A stretch of DNA of 64,000 nucleotides from Bathymodiolus brooksi (GCA_963680875.1 OY804590.1:19964640-20028639), one strand, 5' to 3'. Shown: positions 11,001-21,764, counted from the stretch's first letter. The notes: generated from the sequence alone by a model not told the origin. Translations and numbers: made by a program.

Positions 11001-13582
11001 CATGTTTCACAGTGTGTGAATTTAACAGTAGACCGATGGCCCATGTCTGTGTTAAAATCATGCAGGTTTTTGTAAAATTATCTAAATTTTTTAGGCAAAT
11101 TACTACTAAAACTGGTAATTTCAGACAAATGTGATTTTGTAGTGATTGATATTTGTACTTTTGATTTAGATATTCTGACCAAGGTAATTCTAGAGTAGAA
11201 GAAATGAGCAGCCATCACATTTCAACGAAACGGATGAAACTGGAGAAATCGAGTTCATTTGTGAACCCATTTGAGTATGTTCATTTTGTTAAAGATTAGA
11301 CATACATGTATTCTACATTATGTTTATAGGTAACATTGTCAATATTGTTCAACACAGTCACTTGTATAACAGTTTCCTATTAATTATTGTGGCTTGCATA
11401 GTGATACTACTAGTAGCTATATTATATAGGGATCATTCTGCGTCATCGTTACATTTTCATCAATCCACAAGCTGAAATGGCCAGTCCTCCTTAGCTACTT
11501 ACGGGAATGAAACCAAACTGGGACAGAATTGACGCACGTCTGGCGCACCAAATTTTTTCCTGGAACTTTGATGTAATTTTGTCTCTTTATATTGTGTTGT
11601 GTAGATGTGTGCTGGATAGATGTATAAAGATTTAATATTATTTTGAAAAGCTTTTTCGTTATACAGCTGCACATCAGAACCATATAGCAAAATTTGTTTC
11701 GATATTATACACAAACACTGTAATAAACAATTATTTTTTATTCTTACAGTCTCTCAATAGATATTACTGAAGAGGGCAGTGATGTTGGTGATGATTCTGA
11801 CGATGGAGATTTTGAACCTAGCCTCAACTTCACTCTAAGGTTTGTCATGTTAATTTCATATGTTTCAGTTGTAACTTACATACTTGAAATTTTGTTCTAA
11901 TAACAGAACCATGCATGATCATATGTCATAGGAGCTTTATTATACCCCCGCTCCACTGGAAAAGGGGAGGTATACTGTTTTACCTCTGTCCGTCCGTTTG
12001 TCCCAAGATGTTCATAACATTTTTCTCAGTAATTATTTATGGCAGCAATCTGATATTTGATCATAGGCTTCAGAAGGGTCAATCGAAAGTCGCAAACCCG
12101 CTGCGTTGTCCATGGTCAAGTCTGGTAGAAGTCCCATCCGATGAAGGGAAAGACATCAACAACAAATGAAGATCAGGTCTGATTTGGGTAACAGACACCC
12201 TGTAACCATTGACCAGCTCGTGATGCCTGCCGTAGAACTTCTTGAGGGATGACCACAACCTAAAATCTGTCTACAAATCACTCAAATCCTTCATAAAGTG
12301 GACTTGTAATAATATGTTTAGTTGCTCATTCACTATAAATTCGAGATATTCATCTTGAATTGAAAGTTAGGGCTCCATAGATCATAATCTCTATTGTTTT
12401 ATTCTTGTGAATTACATTGTATGTATTTTTCTACTTCAGGTGGCAGAGAAGTTACAACAAAAAGACAGCTAGATGGTCTGTGCAGCCTGTTAAAGCTGAC
12501 AAGTCATATTTCTATGTTCCAAGACTATTAAGGGTCATCATTTGTATGAGACTGCAAGATAATGAAGGAATGAATTAACGTGTGCAGTTGGAAGTAGATG
12601 ATCCCAGAAGAATCTCGGTCCATCTTGCACCAATTCCACAACCTCCAACTCGGGATGATATTGTAGCATCTCAGAAATCCAGATTTGAAGACCAAGACAA
12701 AACAATTGACTATATTGTCGCATAAAATAAATTTAGATTGTCACTCTTTGTTTTTCCTGGTCTGACAGAAGTTCTGCACATTTAGAGCAGAAAAGTACCC
12801 AAGTCAGGATAATGGACATTACAAATTGTCCAATGCACAATAATGATAACACTCAGTGTGTTGGTCTAGTTAGTACAAACCAGGACAACTTTTTAGGACC
12901 TCACAAGAAACATCTCTGCCAAGTTTGGTTAAATTCTGTTCGGCTGTTCTCAAGAAGAAGATGAAAATGTTGTTTCCCATAGGGTTTCAATGCAAACTTT
13001 GACCTCCGCTGGTGGCCATTTTAAATTTTCAAATGGCGCAAACAGTAACAACACATGTTAAACACATTCATCGGAACATATATACCAGATTTCAATTCAA
13101 TCCCTTCAGCGGTTCTTGAGAAGAAGTTTCTTGAAAATCAACCAATCAGAATTTTCAAAGTCACATGGTGGCCATGTTTTTTGACGAATCTGCACAAAAG
13201 TAACAACTCTTGTGTAGGACCTCATAGAAAACATCTCTGCCAAGTTTGGTTTTGAATTATATAAAAGACTGTCAGTCCATTTTAGAAGAAGTTGTCAGTG
13301 CTGATAGAACAAAAAATAATAATAAGATGGCAAAACTTTCAAATTAAATTTACAATTCCAACTGACCAACTTGTGAAATTAACAACTTATTAGGGTTGAT
13401 TTATTTTTTATTTTTGGTGTTTTAACGCCACTTTCAGCAATATTTCAGCTATATCATGGCGACCAGTTTTAGTGGTGGAGGAAACCAGAGTACCCAGACA
13501 ACCACCGGCCATAGGGAAGCAAGTGGTAAACTTTATCATTAGGGTATATGGGATAAAATACAAAATATTTCATGAACAAGTT

Positions 13583-16500
13583 TTAATTAAATCGTCTAGG
13601 AATGAAACCCTTGTATTGTCCATATAGATCAGGATATTTGTCCCTAATTTTCCAAGTACAACAGCTTGGGATCACACGTCTGACCCCAGCTCCAAGTCGG
13701 CCATGTGCCCAAATGGTATACTGGCGGTAGGCTGCATACCTATTGGATCTGTTGTAATCCTCGTCATGGGGCATTACTACAAGTTCCTCTCGAAACATTC
13801 TAGCAACCCCCAACACTTCCTCATCAAGGACAATCCGATCAAAGTCCTGTAATAAAGACAAGAGATTTAATAAAAACAGAGAAAAGACAGATGGTTATAC
13901 ATTCATCTAGAAAAATTAGCTTTATTTAAAAAAGAAATATAATTCATTATACATCTACATCTACATAGTACGACGATCCATCAAAACTCTGATGACTACA
14001 CGTCGGCGCTGCGCAAACAGACATTAAAAAACAAAATATATATATATATTTATAATAATAATAAATAAAAATTTTCTACAAATATTGCATGAAAATAAGT
14101 GAAATCAAAAATTAACAAAAACAGGTGTAAAATTAAACACATTTACAGGTATTTACAGACCAACTAAGATGTTAGATGTTCTGACATTGGATCAGTTGTT
14201 TAAACTGATCCAGGGACCCAGCATTAACAACTGTATAAGGTAGTGCGTTCCAGAGTACTACTGCATGTGGGAAAAAACTGTATTTATAATAGTTTGTCCT
14301 GGTGGATATAATTTGATATTGTAATGGGTTATTGTTTCTTGTACTGAGATAAGGTTGAGTAGTAAGATAAAGTTTTGGATCCACTGCAATAAGGTTGTTG
14401 GTGATTTTATAAAGCATTGTAATTCTGTTTAAGTTCCTACGGTGTTCGAGAGTTGGCAATTGAAGATGGTTAAGCATTGCCGAAACACTGCTGGTATTGT
14501 GATAGCGGTTTGTCACATATCTTGCTGCTCTGCGCTGAACTTGCTCTAATTTACTTTTTAGTTTTTCTGTGTGAGGTGACCAGACACTTGCGCAGTATTC
14601 CAGATTTGATCTGACCATGGATTTATATGCCAAAGTTTTAGTTTCAGTGTTTTGAATTGGTAGGTTTCGTCTCAAGAAGCCTATGATCTTGTTTGCTTTT
14701 GAGGTGATGTTATTGATATGAGTGTCCCAGTTCATGTCATTTGAGATTGTTATGCCCAGATATTTTGCAGTTGTAACCGATTCAAGGGTATGACCTTTGA
14801 GGGTGTAGCTGGTGTGAAATGGTTTTTGTGATCTTGTGACACTTAATGAGATGCATTTTTCTGGATGAAACTGCATACCCCACATTTTTTCCCAAGCTGC
14901 CAAGTTGTCCAAGTCTTGTTGTAAAGTGATTGAATCATCATGATTATAGATTTGTCTGTATAGAATACAATCATCTGCAAATAATCTAGTTTTTGATGTT
15001 ACTGCAACTGGAAGATCATTTATGAATATGAGAAAAAGCAGTGGACCCAAGACCGATCCCTGAGGTACTCCACTTACTACAGGCAGTTGACCAGATACCT
15101 CCCCATCCAAAGCTACTTGCTGCATTCTGTTACTCAAGAAAGCTGAGACCCACTTCCAGGTGTTCCCTCTTATTCCATAATTGTTAAGCTTCCATAGTAA
15201 TTTCTTATGAGGTACCTTGTCAAATGCCTTAGAAAAGTCAAGTATTATCAAGTCAGTTTGAATGCTAGAGTGTAGGTTACTGAGCAGTTCATGGCTGAGT
15301 GTGAGTAATTGTGTTTCACAACTCCTTTTTGCACGAAAACCATGTTGACAGTCGACTAAGATGTTATGCAGATCTAGATGTTTTAAGATGTTACTCACTA
15401 CGATGTGTTCTAAAAGTTTACAGCATATACAGGTGAGTGATACTGGTCTATAATTGCTTGCTAGGTACTTTTCCCCTTTTTTGAAGATCGGTATTACATT
15501 TGCTTGACGCCAGTCTGTTGGAACTTCACCTTTTGTAATAGATGTATTGAAAATGGTGGTTAGGTGTGGTGCAAATTCTGCTGCAAATTGTTTTAATATC
15601 CGTGCTGGTATTTGGTCTGGTCCAGTGGCTTTTGTTGGATCAAGATTTTTAAGAAGTTTTTCAGTGCCTAATATGGTGACTTTTATTTCTGGCATAGATT
15701 GAAAATTGTCATTTAGTGGTGGTAACTGTTCATCAGTGTTTTCAGGTGTAAAAACTGAAAAGTATTGCCTATTTAATATTTCTGCTTTATCTTTGGTGTC
15801 GTCTACAAGTAGGCCGTCTGATCTGAGAGGTGCCACTCCTGAACTGTCTTTTTTGGTGTTCCTGATATAATTCCAGAATTTTTTCTGTTTTTGGACAGTT
15901 TCTATTGACTCGTCATAACAAATGATATTTTCTAGATACTGCCAGTATGCCTTTCTGCTTTCTTTTTGTAGTCTACGTTTAGTTTCTCTATATTGATCAG
16001 TGTTCTTTTTACATGGGTGTTGTTTCATTTTCTTAAAGTACTTATTTCTTTTAGTTGTGAGAGATTTCATTTCTTTGTTTATCCAGGGTAGTTTACGTTT
16101 GGAGTTATTTATCATTTTTGTAGGTATTGACTGATTCATAATGTCCAAAACCTTTTCTTTAAAGTTGTTCCATAGCTGATCTACAGTTAAATCTTGTTCT
16201 TTCAACTGCTTTTCTATGTCTATGCTTCTGAATTTTTCTTTTAATTCCTCTGTGTTTGCTTTGTTGTATTGGTATACTTTTCTTGGTGGTTTGTTTACTT
16301 TTCTTGGTTTGATACTTGCTTCAACATACACAATTTCATGGTCTGATATACCTGGTATAACTTCTACTTTGTTGATTAGTGAGCTGTTACTAGTGAAGAA
16401 TAAATCAAGAATGGATTTTGATTTTTCTGTGAAGTGAGTCTCTTCATTAACTACCTGTTCTAGACAGTTATCTTGGCAAATATCGAGTAGTTGTTTGCAC

Positions 16501-19415
16501 TGTTTGGTGTTCAGTGCCTTACTTTTGATGGAGTAATTGTGCCATTCTATACCTCCCAGATTGAAATCACCCCCTAGCCATACTTGGGAGTTATTGTTCT
16601 GTCTGATTCTCTGTATGTTTTTCTCGAGATGCATCAGGCATTCATCATCTGTTATTTTTGGTGGTTTATAGAAACTGCCAATATATAAGTCAGGTGCACC
16701 TTTTACTTGGAGTTTTACCCATAATTGTTCACTTGAGTCGTCTGATTTTAAGTCTGTTGGTTCTGAACTTAGATATTTATAAGACACAAGTATAAATACA
16801 CCGCCATGACTATCAGTTTTTCTATCTTTTCTGTATGGGGTAAACCCACTAGGGAATATTTCTGTTGATTGTATGTCATTGTTTAACCATGACTCTGTAC
16901 CGATCATGATGTCTGGCTTTGATGTTTCTACCAAATTTTCTAGTTCTTGTTTCTTGTTTTTAATAGATTGACAATTTACAACCAGAATTCTCAATGGTGT
17001 GTCTGATCGAGGTTTTTTAGTGTAAGTGTTGGATCTGGTTTTTTGTATAGGTGATGAAGTAGCTGTTGGGCTTCCTAAGCTATCAAGATTAAAAGATGTA
17101 TCAGTGAATGTATCGTTACTATTTACACTTGTGATGGTTGATGTGTCAAATATATGTGAAGAAAGATTTGGAAGGCCGCAGATGTCACAGTTCCAAGATA
17201 TGTTTCTTAAGCCCTGATATACAAGGGTGTTCATTCCAAGGCATTTTTTATGGAACCATTTATTGCAAGAGTCACAACAGACTCCTGGGGTTTTCCAAGT
17301 TACGGCATTTTTACAATTTCCACATGGGTATTTACATGGGAATTGTTTAATTGGTTTTGGTTGTTGAATGTTTGCATTTACACTTGCATTTTTAGCATTT
17401 GAACAATTGGTCTTGCTTTGGTCTTGTCTACTTAAAGGCTCAAACATGTTTGTGTTAACGAATGAGGTATTGTCAAAAAAGCATGATGAAAAATTTGGTA
17501 GTCCGCAAATGTCGCAGTACCACGATACATTATGTAAACCTTGATAGATTTGGGTACTCATACCTAAACAATCTTTATGATACCACGTATCACATTGGTC
17601 ACAGCCGATACCTGCAGTTTGCCATGTTACTGCTTTACTACATTGACCACAAGGATGTGTGGGTGCTCTAGGACCAGGATTTGGCTCTGGTGCATAGGAG
17701 CGGGTCAGCAGGATGGAACTAAGATATAATAAGACTTGTTTCTGAGGTTTTAACTTTTTTTTAAATGTGTCTTGTGTTACGTAGTAAGATGCTGTTGTCA
17801 TGCTGATGTTGAAATTTTTACTCTCAGGTGTAAGTTTGAAATCAGATGGAGGTACAACTTCATGTTCTTCTGTGATTGGGATAGCATGTTTAAGCCCTAG
17901 GTTTGAAGCAACAATGTTGAGCATAAGATAGCATGTTAAAATAATCTGAATATCCATATTCCATGCAAGTAAAACTCATACAATCAGTGAAATAGTTTGC
18001 ACAAATTCAGTTTAGAGAAATAAAAAAAAGTCTTATTTTGGAAGGAAAGATTTTCTCGTGGGACTTTCTTATGACCACAGTTTTATTTCGTTTTTTTGTT
18101 GGTATATGGGAGAACCATTTTGGTCTTGCAATTTTTTTTTTATCAATTTACCCCTCAAGCTATTCAATTTTAATTTTATGGTTTTTTTCCTAAAAATTAT
18201 TTTGATTCTGAAATTCTGAATCTTGAAGAAAAAAATTTGGCTGGACAGGAGAAAATAATATATTCCGACTCGACATTTTCACAGTATAATCATATACTTG
18301 CCATTTTCACAGTATAATCGTATACAAAATTTTGAAGAAAAAAAAATTATTCCAGCACTTCGCCAATCCAATTAAAATTAAATCTACGCACTTGCTCCCT
18401 ATTTTAGATCTAATTATACCCCCGCTCCCCGAAGGGGGAGGGGGGTATACTGTTTTACCTCTGTCCGTCCGTCCTTCCAAAATATTTTTCGTCACATTTT
18501 TCTCAGCAACTATTGATGGCAGAAATCTGATATTTGGTCACAAGCTTCACATAGGTATGCCATATCGTGGGAAGCGTTTTTGGAACCATCAGATTCCTAC
18601 TTCCTGTTTGCCGACTTAGTTGGTTTTTATCCACATTGAACATATATGCACATTTTTCTCAACAACTATTGATGGCAGAAATCTGGTATTTGGTCACAAG
18701 CTTCATATAGGTACCCCATATCATGGGAAGTGGCAGGGGTATCATAAGTGAGAATTAGATCACAGTTCACCTTGTTTTAATTAGATTGGCACTTCGCCGG
18801 AAAATAAGAAAATATGATTTCTGTGGCGTCTGAAAAAAACATTTCTACGTGACATAGCCTCCTTCAAGGTAAATGGTCAGTCCCATATTATTTTGCAGCA
18901 ACTTTCTTGTGGAACTAGAAATAAGGTCTCTTTTGTTTCTAATCCAGCCCAAATTTCTCTGAAACATTCCAGTCAATTAACAAATAAAACAACACTGGCT
19001 ACGTCATTCGTTTTCATCACACATGTATTTCACTGTGACTCTGTGTTCTACATGTATGTCTCTGTTTTCATATTGTCGGTAAACTGGCTAAAATAAATTA
19101 ATTTAACACGTGTATCAAAATCTCGGGGAACAACTTCATAACTTATAAGAAGAAAAAAACTAATTTAATCATTTTTAACGCCGGCAAAAATTTCCGATCG
19201 AAAATACGTAGTTGAGCTTGTCCCCATAGGGTGCCTCCTGGCATGTTTTCAATGGTTATCGTGGAAATATCGGCTGAATCTGTTAAGGCATGTAGTTTTC
19301 ATCAAAGAAAATCTATTCCTGATACAGAAATTATTTATTCTACGTCTTTTAGATACAATCGGTTCGCAAATAGCTTTTTTCCTCAACTTTTATAGAAACT
19401 TACCTCAATATCCAT
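13583..19415 (-). CDS. Gene 1 of copy B: P2X7 ballast-domain protein, two exons, intact
   Basis: Exon 1 is 19415-19404 (ATG GAT ATT GAG, donor GTAAGT); exon 2 is 13846-13583 (acceptor 'ctttattacag', stop TAA 13583-13585). Spliced, it gives 91 residues with no frame break. AYRQY is at residues 43-47, Ser-Cys-Cys-Thr-Trp-Lys-Ile-Arg at 65-72 and GQYKGF at 80-85. These match the C-terminal intracellular (ballast) domain of vertebrate P2X7, which carries a cysteine-rich zinc site; there is no channel domain, signal peptide or membrane segment, so a soluble protein is expected. Its function in invertebrates is unknown. The intron is 5.6 kb because the LINE lies in it on the same strand; splicing across it is unproven. 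Exon 1 is inferred from phase, donor quality and conservation in A2 and C. The domain call is strong; the short first exon is less certain. Confidence 0.72.
13951..17986 (-). mobile_element. Non-LTR retrotransposon (CR1/L2-like LINE with PHD fingers)
   Basis: Inserted into copy B; uninterrupted copies read 'aattcattacaagtgaaatag' across the site, with little or no target duplication visible. The 3' end (near 13951) has a short repeat tail, TGTAGA units on the minus strand, rather than poly(A), as in CR1-like elements. The 5' leader before the ORF is only about 30 bp, so the copy may be slightly 5'-truncated. An intact ORF suggests recent insertion. Confidence 0.88.
14172..17957 (-). CDS. LINE polyprotein: signal-like N terminus, 2A-like motif, two PHD fingers, endonuclease, reverse transcriptase
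   Basis: An uninterrupted 1261-residue ORF. Residues 1-20 are hydrophobic ([20 protein letters not shown]) and look like a signal peptide. Residues 89-96 read APEPNPGP, a degenerate form of the 2A ribosome-skipping motif D-V/I-E-x-N-P-G-P. Two PHD-type zinc fingers follow (about 103-151 and 212-260, each Cys4-His-Cys3-like, starting CGQC and CGNC). The apurinic-type endonuclease runs from about 322 to 550 (VVNCQSI, GTESWL, GGDFN, ISDHE), and reverse transcriptase about 760-1080 (ILDFSKAFD at 905-913, FADD at 993-996). It copies its RNA into DNA at a nick made by the endonuclease. No separate gag-like ORF is present. PHD plus 2A-like combinations are known in CR1-type LINEs of marine invertebrates. 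The ORF lies on the same strand as the gene 1 copy whose intron it occupies. Confidence 0.93.
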   Translation of the reverse strand: MDIQIILTCYLMLNIVASNLGLKHAIPITEEHEVVPPSDFKLTPESKNFNISMTTASYYVTQDTFKKKLKPQKQVLLYLSSILLTRSYAPEPNPGPRAPTHPCGQCSKAVTWQTAGIGCDQCDTWYHKDCLGMSTQIYQGLHNVSWYCDICGLPNFSSCFFDNTSFVNTNMFEPLSRQDQSKTNCSNAKNASVNANIQQPKPIKQFPCKYPCGNCKNAVTWKTPGVCCDSCNKWFHKKCLGMNTLVYQGLRNISWNCDICGLPNLSSHIFDTSTITSVNSNDTFTDTSFNLDSLGSPTATSSPIQKTRSNTYTKKPRSDTPLRILVVNCQSIKNKKQELENLVETSKPDIMIGTESWLNNDIQSTEIFPSGFTPYRKDRKTDSHGGVFILVSYKYLSSEPTDLKSDDSSEQLWVKLQVKGAPDLYIGSFYKPPKITDDECLMHLEKNIQRIRQNNNSQVWLGGDFNLGGIEWHNYSIKSKALNTKQCKQLLDICQDNCLEQVVNEETHFTEKSKSILDLFFTSNSSLINKVEVIPGISDHEIVYVEASIKPRKVNKPPRKVYQYNKANTEELKEKFRSIDIEKQLKEQDLTVDQLWNNFKEKVLDIMNQSIPTKMINNSKRKLPWINKEMKSLTTKRNKYFKKMKQHPCKKNTDQYRETKRRLQKESRKAYWQYLENIICYDESIETVQKQKKFWNYIRNTKKDSSGVAPLRSDGLLVDDTKDKAEILNRQYFSVFTPENTDEQLPPLNDNFQSMPEIKVTILGTEKLLKNLDPTKATGPDQIPARILKQFAAEFAPHLTTIFNTSITKGEVPTDWRQANVIPIFKKGEKYLASNYRPVSLTCICCKLLEHIVVSNILKHLDLHNILVDCQHGFRAKRSCETQLLTLSHELLSNLHSSIQTDLIILDFSKAFDKVPHKKLLWKLNNYGIRGNTWKWVSAFLSNRMQQVALDGEVSGQLPVVSGVPQGSVLGPLLFLIFINDLPVAVTSKTRLFADDCILYRQIYNHDDSITLQQDLDNLAAWEKMWGMQFHPEKCISLSVTRSQKPFHTSYTLKGHTLESVTTAKYLGITISNDMNWDTHINNITSKANKIIGFLRRNLPIQNTETKTLAYKSMVRSNLEYCASVWSPHTEKLKSKLEQVQRRAARYVTNRYHNTSSVSAMLNHLQLPTLEHRRNLNRITMLYKITNNLIAVDPKLYLTTQPYLSTRNNNPLQYQIISTRTNYYKYSFFPHAVVLWNALPYTVVNAGSLDQFKQLIQCQNI
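18413..18740. repeat. gtatacccc / gtccgtcc repeat in copy B
   Basis: Inverted counterpart of 2631-2961, starting 'ttatacccccgctccccg' and including 'gtatactgttttacctctg'. Confidence 0.6.
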
Positions 19416-19555
19416 GCTGCAGCATCCGGGCTACTGACATAAAAATAGATAAATAAATAGTTGGCCTCGCCCAGGTCAGTGCATAATTAATTAGTTTCCG
19501 GTAACGATGGTCAGCTTTTTTAGTCGAAAAAACAACGTTTCGGAGCGTATTCATC

Positions 19556-19654
19556 AATAATTCGGTGTTTAATCTTCATTTTATGAAGGTCAGTACGGAA
19601 ATCGACAATAATTTTGGGTATGAAAAAATTACGCAGCTGGTAGACAATATCCCT
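19556..19654. repeat. Left terminal inverted repeat of copy B, at its outer end
   Basis: Ends 'gacaatatccct', then TTAA (19655-19658), then non-repeat DNA 'gatacaaaacccc'. This is the only outer junction of the three-copy array inside the window. Confidence 0.85.
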
Positions 19655-19658
19655 TTAA

Positions 19659-20262
19659 GATACAAAACCCCGTTATATAACTTTTAATTAATGAAACAAC
19701 TAACTATGTGCTATGTCTGTTTACTATTATATTTAGATACTGCTGAACATTGAGAATACAGGAGGTAGGGTTATATGATGTTTAACGTCATTTTCAACAA
19801 TATTTCAGCTATATCATGGCATTGAAAATACACGATTGATTGATTGATTGATAATTGCTTAATGTCCAGCCAGCAGTATTCCAGCTACATTCAGGACGAG
19901 AACAAGTTCAATAATATATTAAAACTAAATCGTGGCACTCTCCAAACACGTTATCCACTATTGTCCAAGGTCAGGTTTTCCGTATAATAACCTGACAGCC
20001 TCCACCGAGAAGGTTCCCCGTAATTGTTACCCGGGAACTCGCCGAGCGGCTGTGTGGGTTTAAAGCATATGAACCTCCACCTGTACCCAGTATACGGACA
20101 ATAGCAGTTTATAATTATGAAATGAAAGTTTAAACAGTGTCAGTGAGGATCACAAATTCTACCGGTATCAACAAAACAATCACCTCTCAACTCAACTCAC
20201 AAGACGTTGAAAATCCAGGTCCTTGTTTGGGATAGGCACAGAATTGAGGCGGTGTTAAACCG
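19659..20262. other. No gene; SINE-tail fragments
   Basis: 19770-19825 is a SINE-type tail ('atgtttaacgtcattttcaa' then 'tttcagctatatcatggc'). 19832-19912 is a second SINE-like tail ('tgattgattgattgataatt' then 'gctacattcaggacgagaac'). The rest shows no coding signal. Confidence 0.55.
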
Positions 20263-20516
20263 ATTAATGAGATCCCCAACCTTCTCCTCATGTACAAATA
20301 TGCATTAATGAGATCCCCCAACCTGCTCCTCATGTACAAATATGCATTAATGAGATCCCCCAACCTTCTCCTCATGTACAAATATGCATTAATGAGATCC
20401 CCCAACCTTCTCCTCATGTACAAATATTCATTAATGAGATCCCCCAACCTTCTCATGACATGTACAAATATGCATTAATGAGATCCCCCAACCTTCTCCT
20501 CATGTACACGTATGCA
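20263..20516. repeat. Tandem repeat, ~42-bp unit, 6 copies
   Basis: Units start 'attaatgagatccccc' at 20263, 20304, 20346, 20388, 20430 and 20474, each continuing 'aaccttctcctcatgtac' and 'aaatatgc'. Short ORFs across it (both strands) are by-products of the period, 42 being a multiple of three. Confidence 0.9.
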
Positions 20517-20654
20517 TAATGTCTTAGACAGTATATTCTATTTTACACACACATGTTATCCATTTATTTGTAGTCAGATAACTTTACAAATACTGTATCA
20601 GTTATCTCCCCTGCAGTAACAGTCCTTTCAAAATTATGTTTGTTTTTGTTTGTT

Positions 20655-20760
20655 TGATGGTGTTTAACGCCACTTTTAACAATATTTCAGTTATGTCGTG
20701 GTGATCAGTTTTATTGGTGGAGGAAACCACAGGACCCGGAGAAAACCACCAACCTCAAAA
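20655..20760. repeat. SINE-type tail fragment
   Basis: 'gtgtttaacgccacttttaa' followed by 'ttggtggaggaaaccacagg' and 'cggagaaaaccaccaacc', the inverted 3' region of molluscan SINE-type repeats. Confidence 0.6.
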
Positions 20761-20801
20761 TTATGCAATACTCAATAATCATTACACATACTCGATAGTG
20801 A

Positions 20802-20875
20802 AACCTGTATATAAAGGATACTGAGGGGAATCCAAAATATGCCCTTTATGATCAGTTGCCTTTATATACAGGTTA
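20802..20875. repeat. Inverted repeat (16-bp arms)
   Basis: 'aacctgtatataaagg' near 20802 is answered by 'cctttatatacaggtt' near 20860, with a loop of about 42 bp. Confidence 0.75.
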
Positions 20876-21003
20876 AAATTACATGCAATATTCATTAAAT
20901 TGAGATAATAATTGATTACTGCTTAACATTCACGAGTGTTATTTCAGCTATATTCAGGACGAGAACAACTGTCCTTTATAGAGAGTTGTTTGCTATATAT
21001 ATA

Positions 21004-21020
21004 AACCCTAACCCTAACCC
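21004..21020. repeat. Short interstitial telomere-like repeat
   Basis: Nearly three CCCTAA units (aaccctaaccctaaccc), the animal telomere motif. It follows 'gtcctttatagagagttg', so it may simply belong to a dispersed repeat. Confidence 0.6.
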
Positions 21021-21024
21021 TTAA

Positions 21025-21400
21025 GGCAGGCTTGACTATATTCATTTGTTTTTCATTTGCACACTATTAATGTCATTCTCTCATGTTGATATAGGTTACA
21101 CGTAATTGTATCGCTTATATTTAGGTACCCTTCATTAGCAGTAACAAGTTTTATGTTACATTTTTGGTACGAGAGGGGTGTAATTCAGCTTCAACGAAAG
21201 AATTCACAAAATACACTAACATCTGTTTGACAGTGGACGTATACAGTTCTGTTACATGCAGTTTATCTTAAAAAACAGTTTTTCGGAAGATATCAACACC
21301 TTGTTCACAAGTATTCTGTCATATGTGTACAAATGACGAAAGATGTGCGTAGACACTTCCCGGTCATTTTCTCGTTCATGACTTATCACCGGGTTTGTAA
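21025..21400. other. No gene seen
   Basis: AT-rich sequence; the only ORFs are short and lack splice-site or motif support. Confidence 0.5.
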
Positions 21401-21404
21401 CTAC

Positions 21405-21640
21405 AGTAACACGATGGGTGCCACTAGTGAAACAGGAACTGCTTATTCTTCTGGAACACCTGAGTTCACCCTCAAGTTTTACTGGGGTTCGCGTTGCTCG
21501 ACCTTTAGTTTTCTGTGTAGTGTGTTGTAGATCGTTGTTTATCCTTGCTCTTTTAGCCATGTTATTGTCTGTCCTTTGGTTTACAGATTCTGATTACTCC
21601 TTTGTTATCTTCAAACTCTTTATCATATTCATAATTATAT
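21405..21640 (+). repeat. Bivalve (mussel-type) dispersed repeat fragment
   Basis: Contains 'acgatgggtgccactagtga', 'gcttattcttctggaacacc', 'tttactggggttcg' and 'ttttagccatg', a pattern I recognise from bivalve, particularly mytilid, genomes. The overlapping short ORFs are not credible genes. Related fragments, inverted, lie at 26285-26420 and about 44390-44470. Confidence 0.5.
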
Positions 21641-21764
21641 TTTGGTTCTAAGTTAAGTATTGTTTTACCATTATGTATTGCGATGGCCTTGCATACTATC
21701 TAATATTTAGATAATGGTTGAGGCATGGCGAGGTGTACTCGATACAACAGTATGTGATAAAATT

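Larger units (their letters stand above)
8812..12725 (+). pseudogene. Gene 2 of copy B: four exons, premature stop in last exon
   Basis: Exons are 8812-8903, 11170-11274, 11750-11839 and 12440-12725, with the same junctions as in A2. Exon 1 is 39 bp shorter (in frame) than in A2; the bases lost are those that in another frame read SHAEVAKILF. In exon 4 a CAA codon of A2 is TAA (12576-12578), truncating the last ~50 residues; copy C has the same stop. Either the truncated form was already circulating when B and C arose, or both derive from one dead source. Function unknown. Confidence 0.6.
8455..19654 (-). mobile_element. TTAA DNA transposon copy B, carrying a LINE insertion
   Basis: An 11200-bp copy in inverted orientation, bounded by TTAA at 8451-8454 and 19655-19658. 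Removing the LINE (about 13951-17986) leaves about 7.16 kb, close to copy C (6.93 kb). It carries gene 2 on the plus strand (8812-12725), an intact gene 1 on the minus strand (19415-13583) and the same internal repeats. It shares with copy C a 39-bp deletion in gene 2 exon 1, a premature stop in exon 4 and a four-unit internal repeat, so B and C are closer to each other than to A2. Confidence 0.87.

Noticed and set aside
16216..17671. Plus-strand ORFs of 63-73 codons
   Set aside because: Antisense shadows of the LINE ORF on the minus strand.
17946..17957. Similarity between the LINE start (MDIQ) and gene 1 exon 1 (MDIE)
   Set aside because: Only four residues, in unrelated contexts; treated as chance.
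13583..19415. A full P2X7 receptor gene
   Set aside because: Only the intracellular domain is encoded; no P2X channel exons or membrane segments are present on either strand in the element.
20263..20516. CRISPR or coding tandem peptide (MYKYALMRSPNLLL)
   Set aside because: The units are contiguous without spacers, and the ORFs on both strands arise because the period is a multiple of three.
21252..21560. 102-codon minus ORF as a gene
   Set aside because: Overlaps the mussel-type dispersed repeat in antisense and has no supporting motif.
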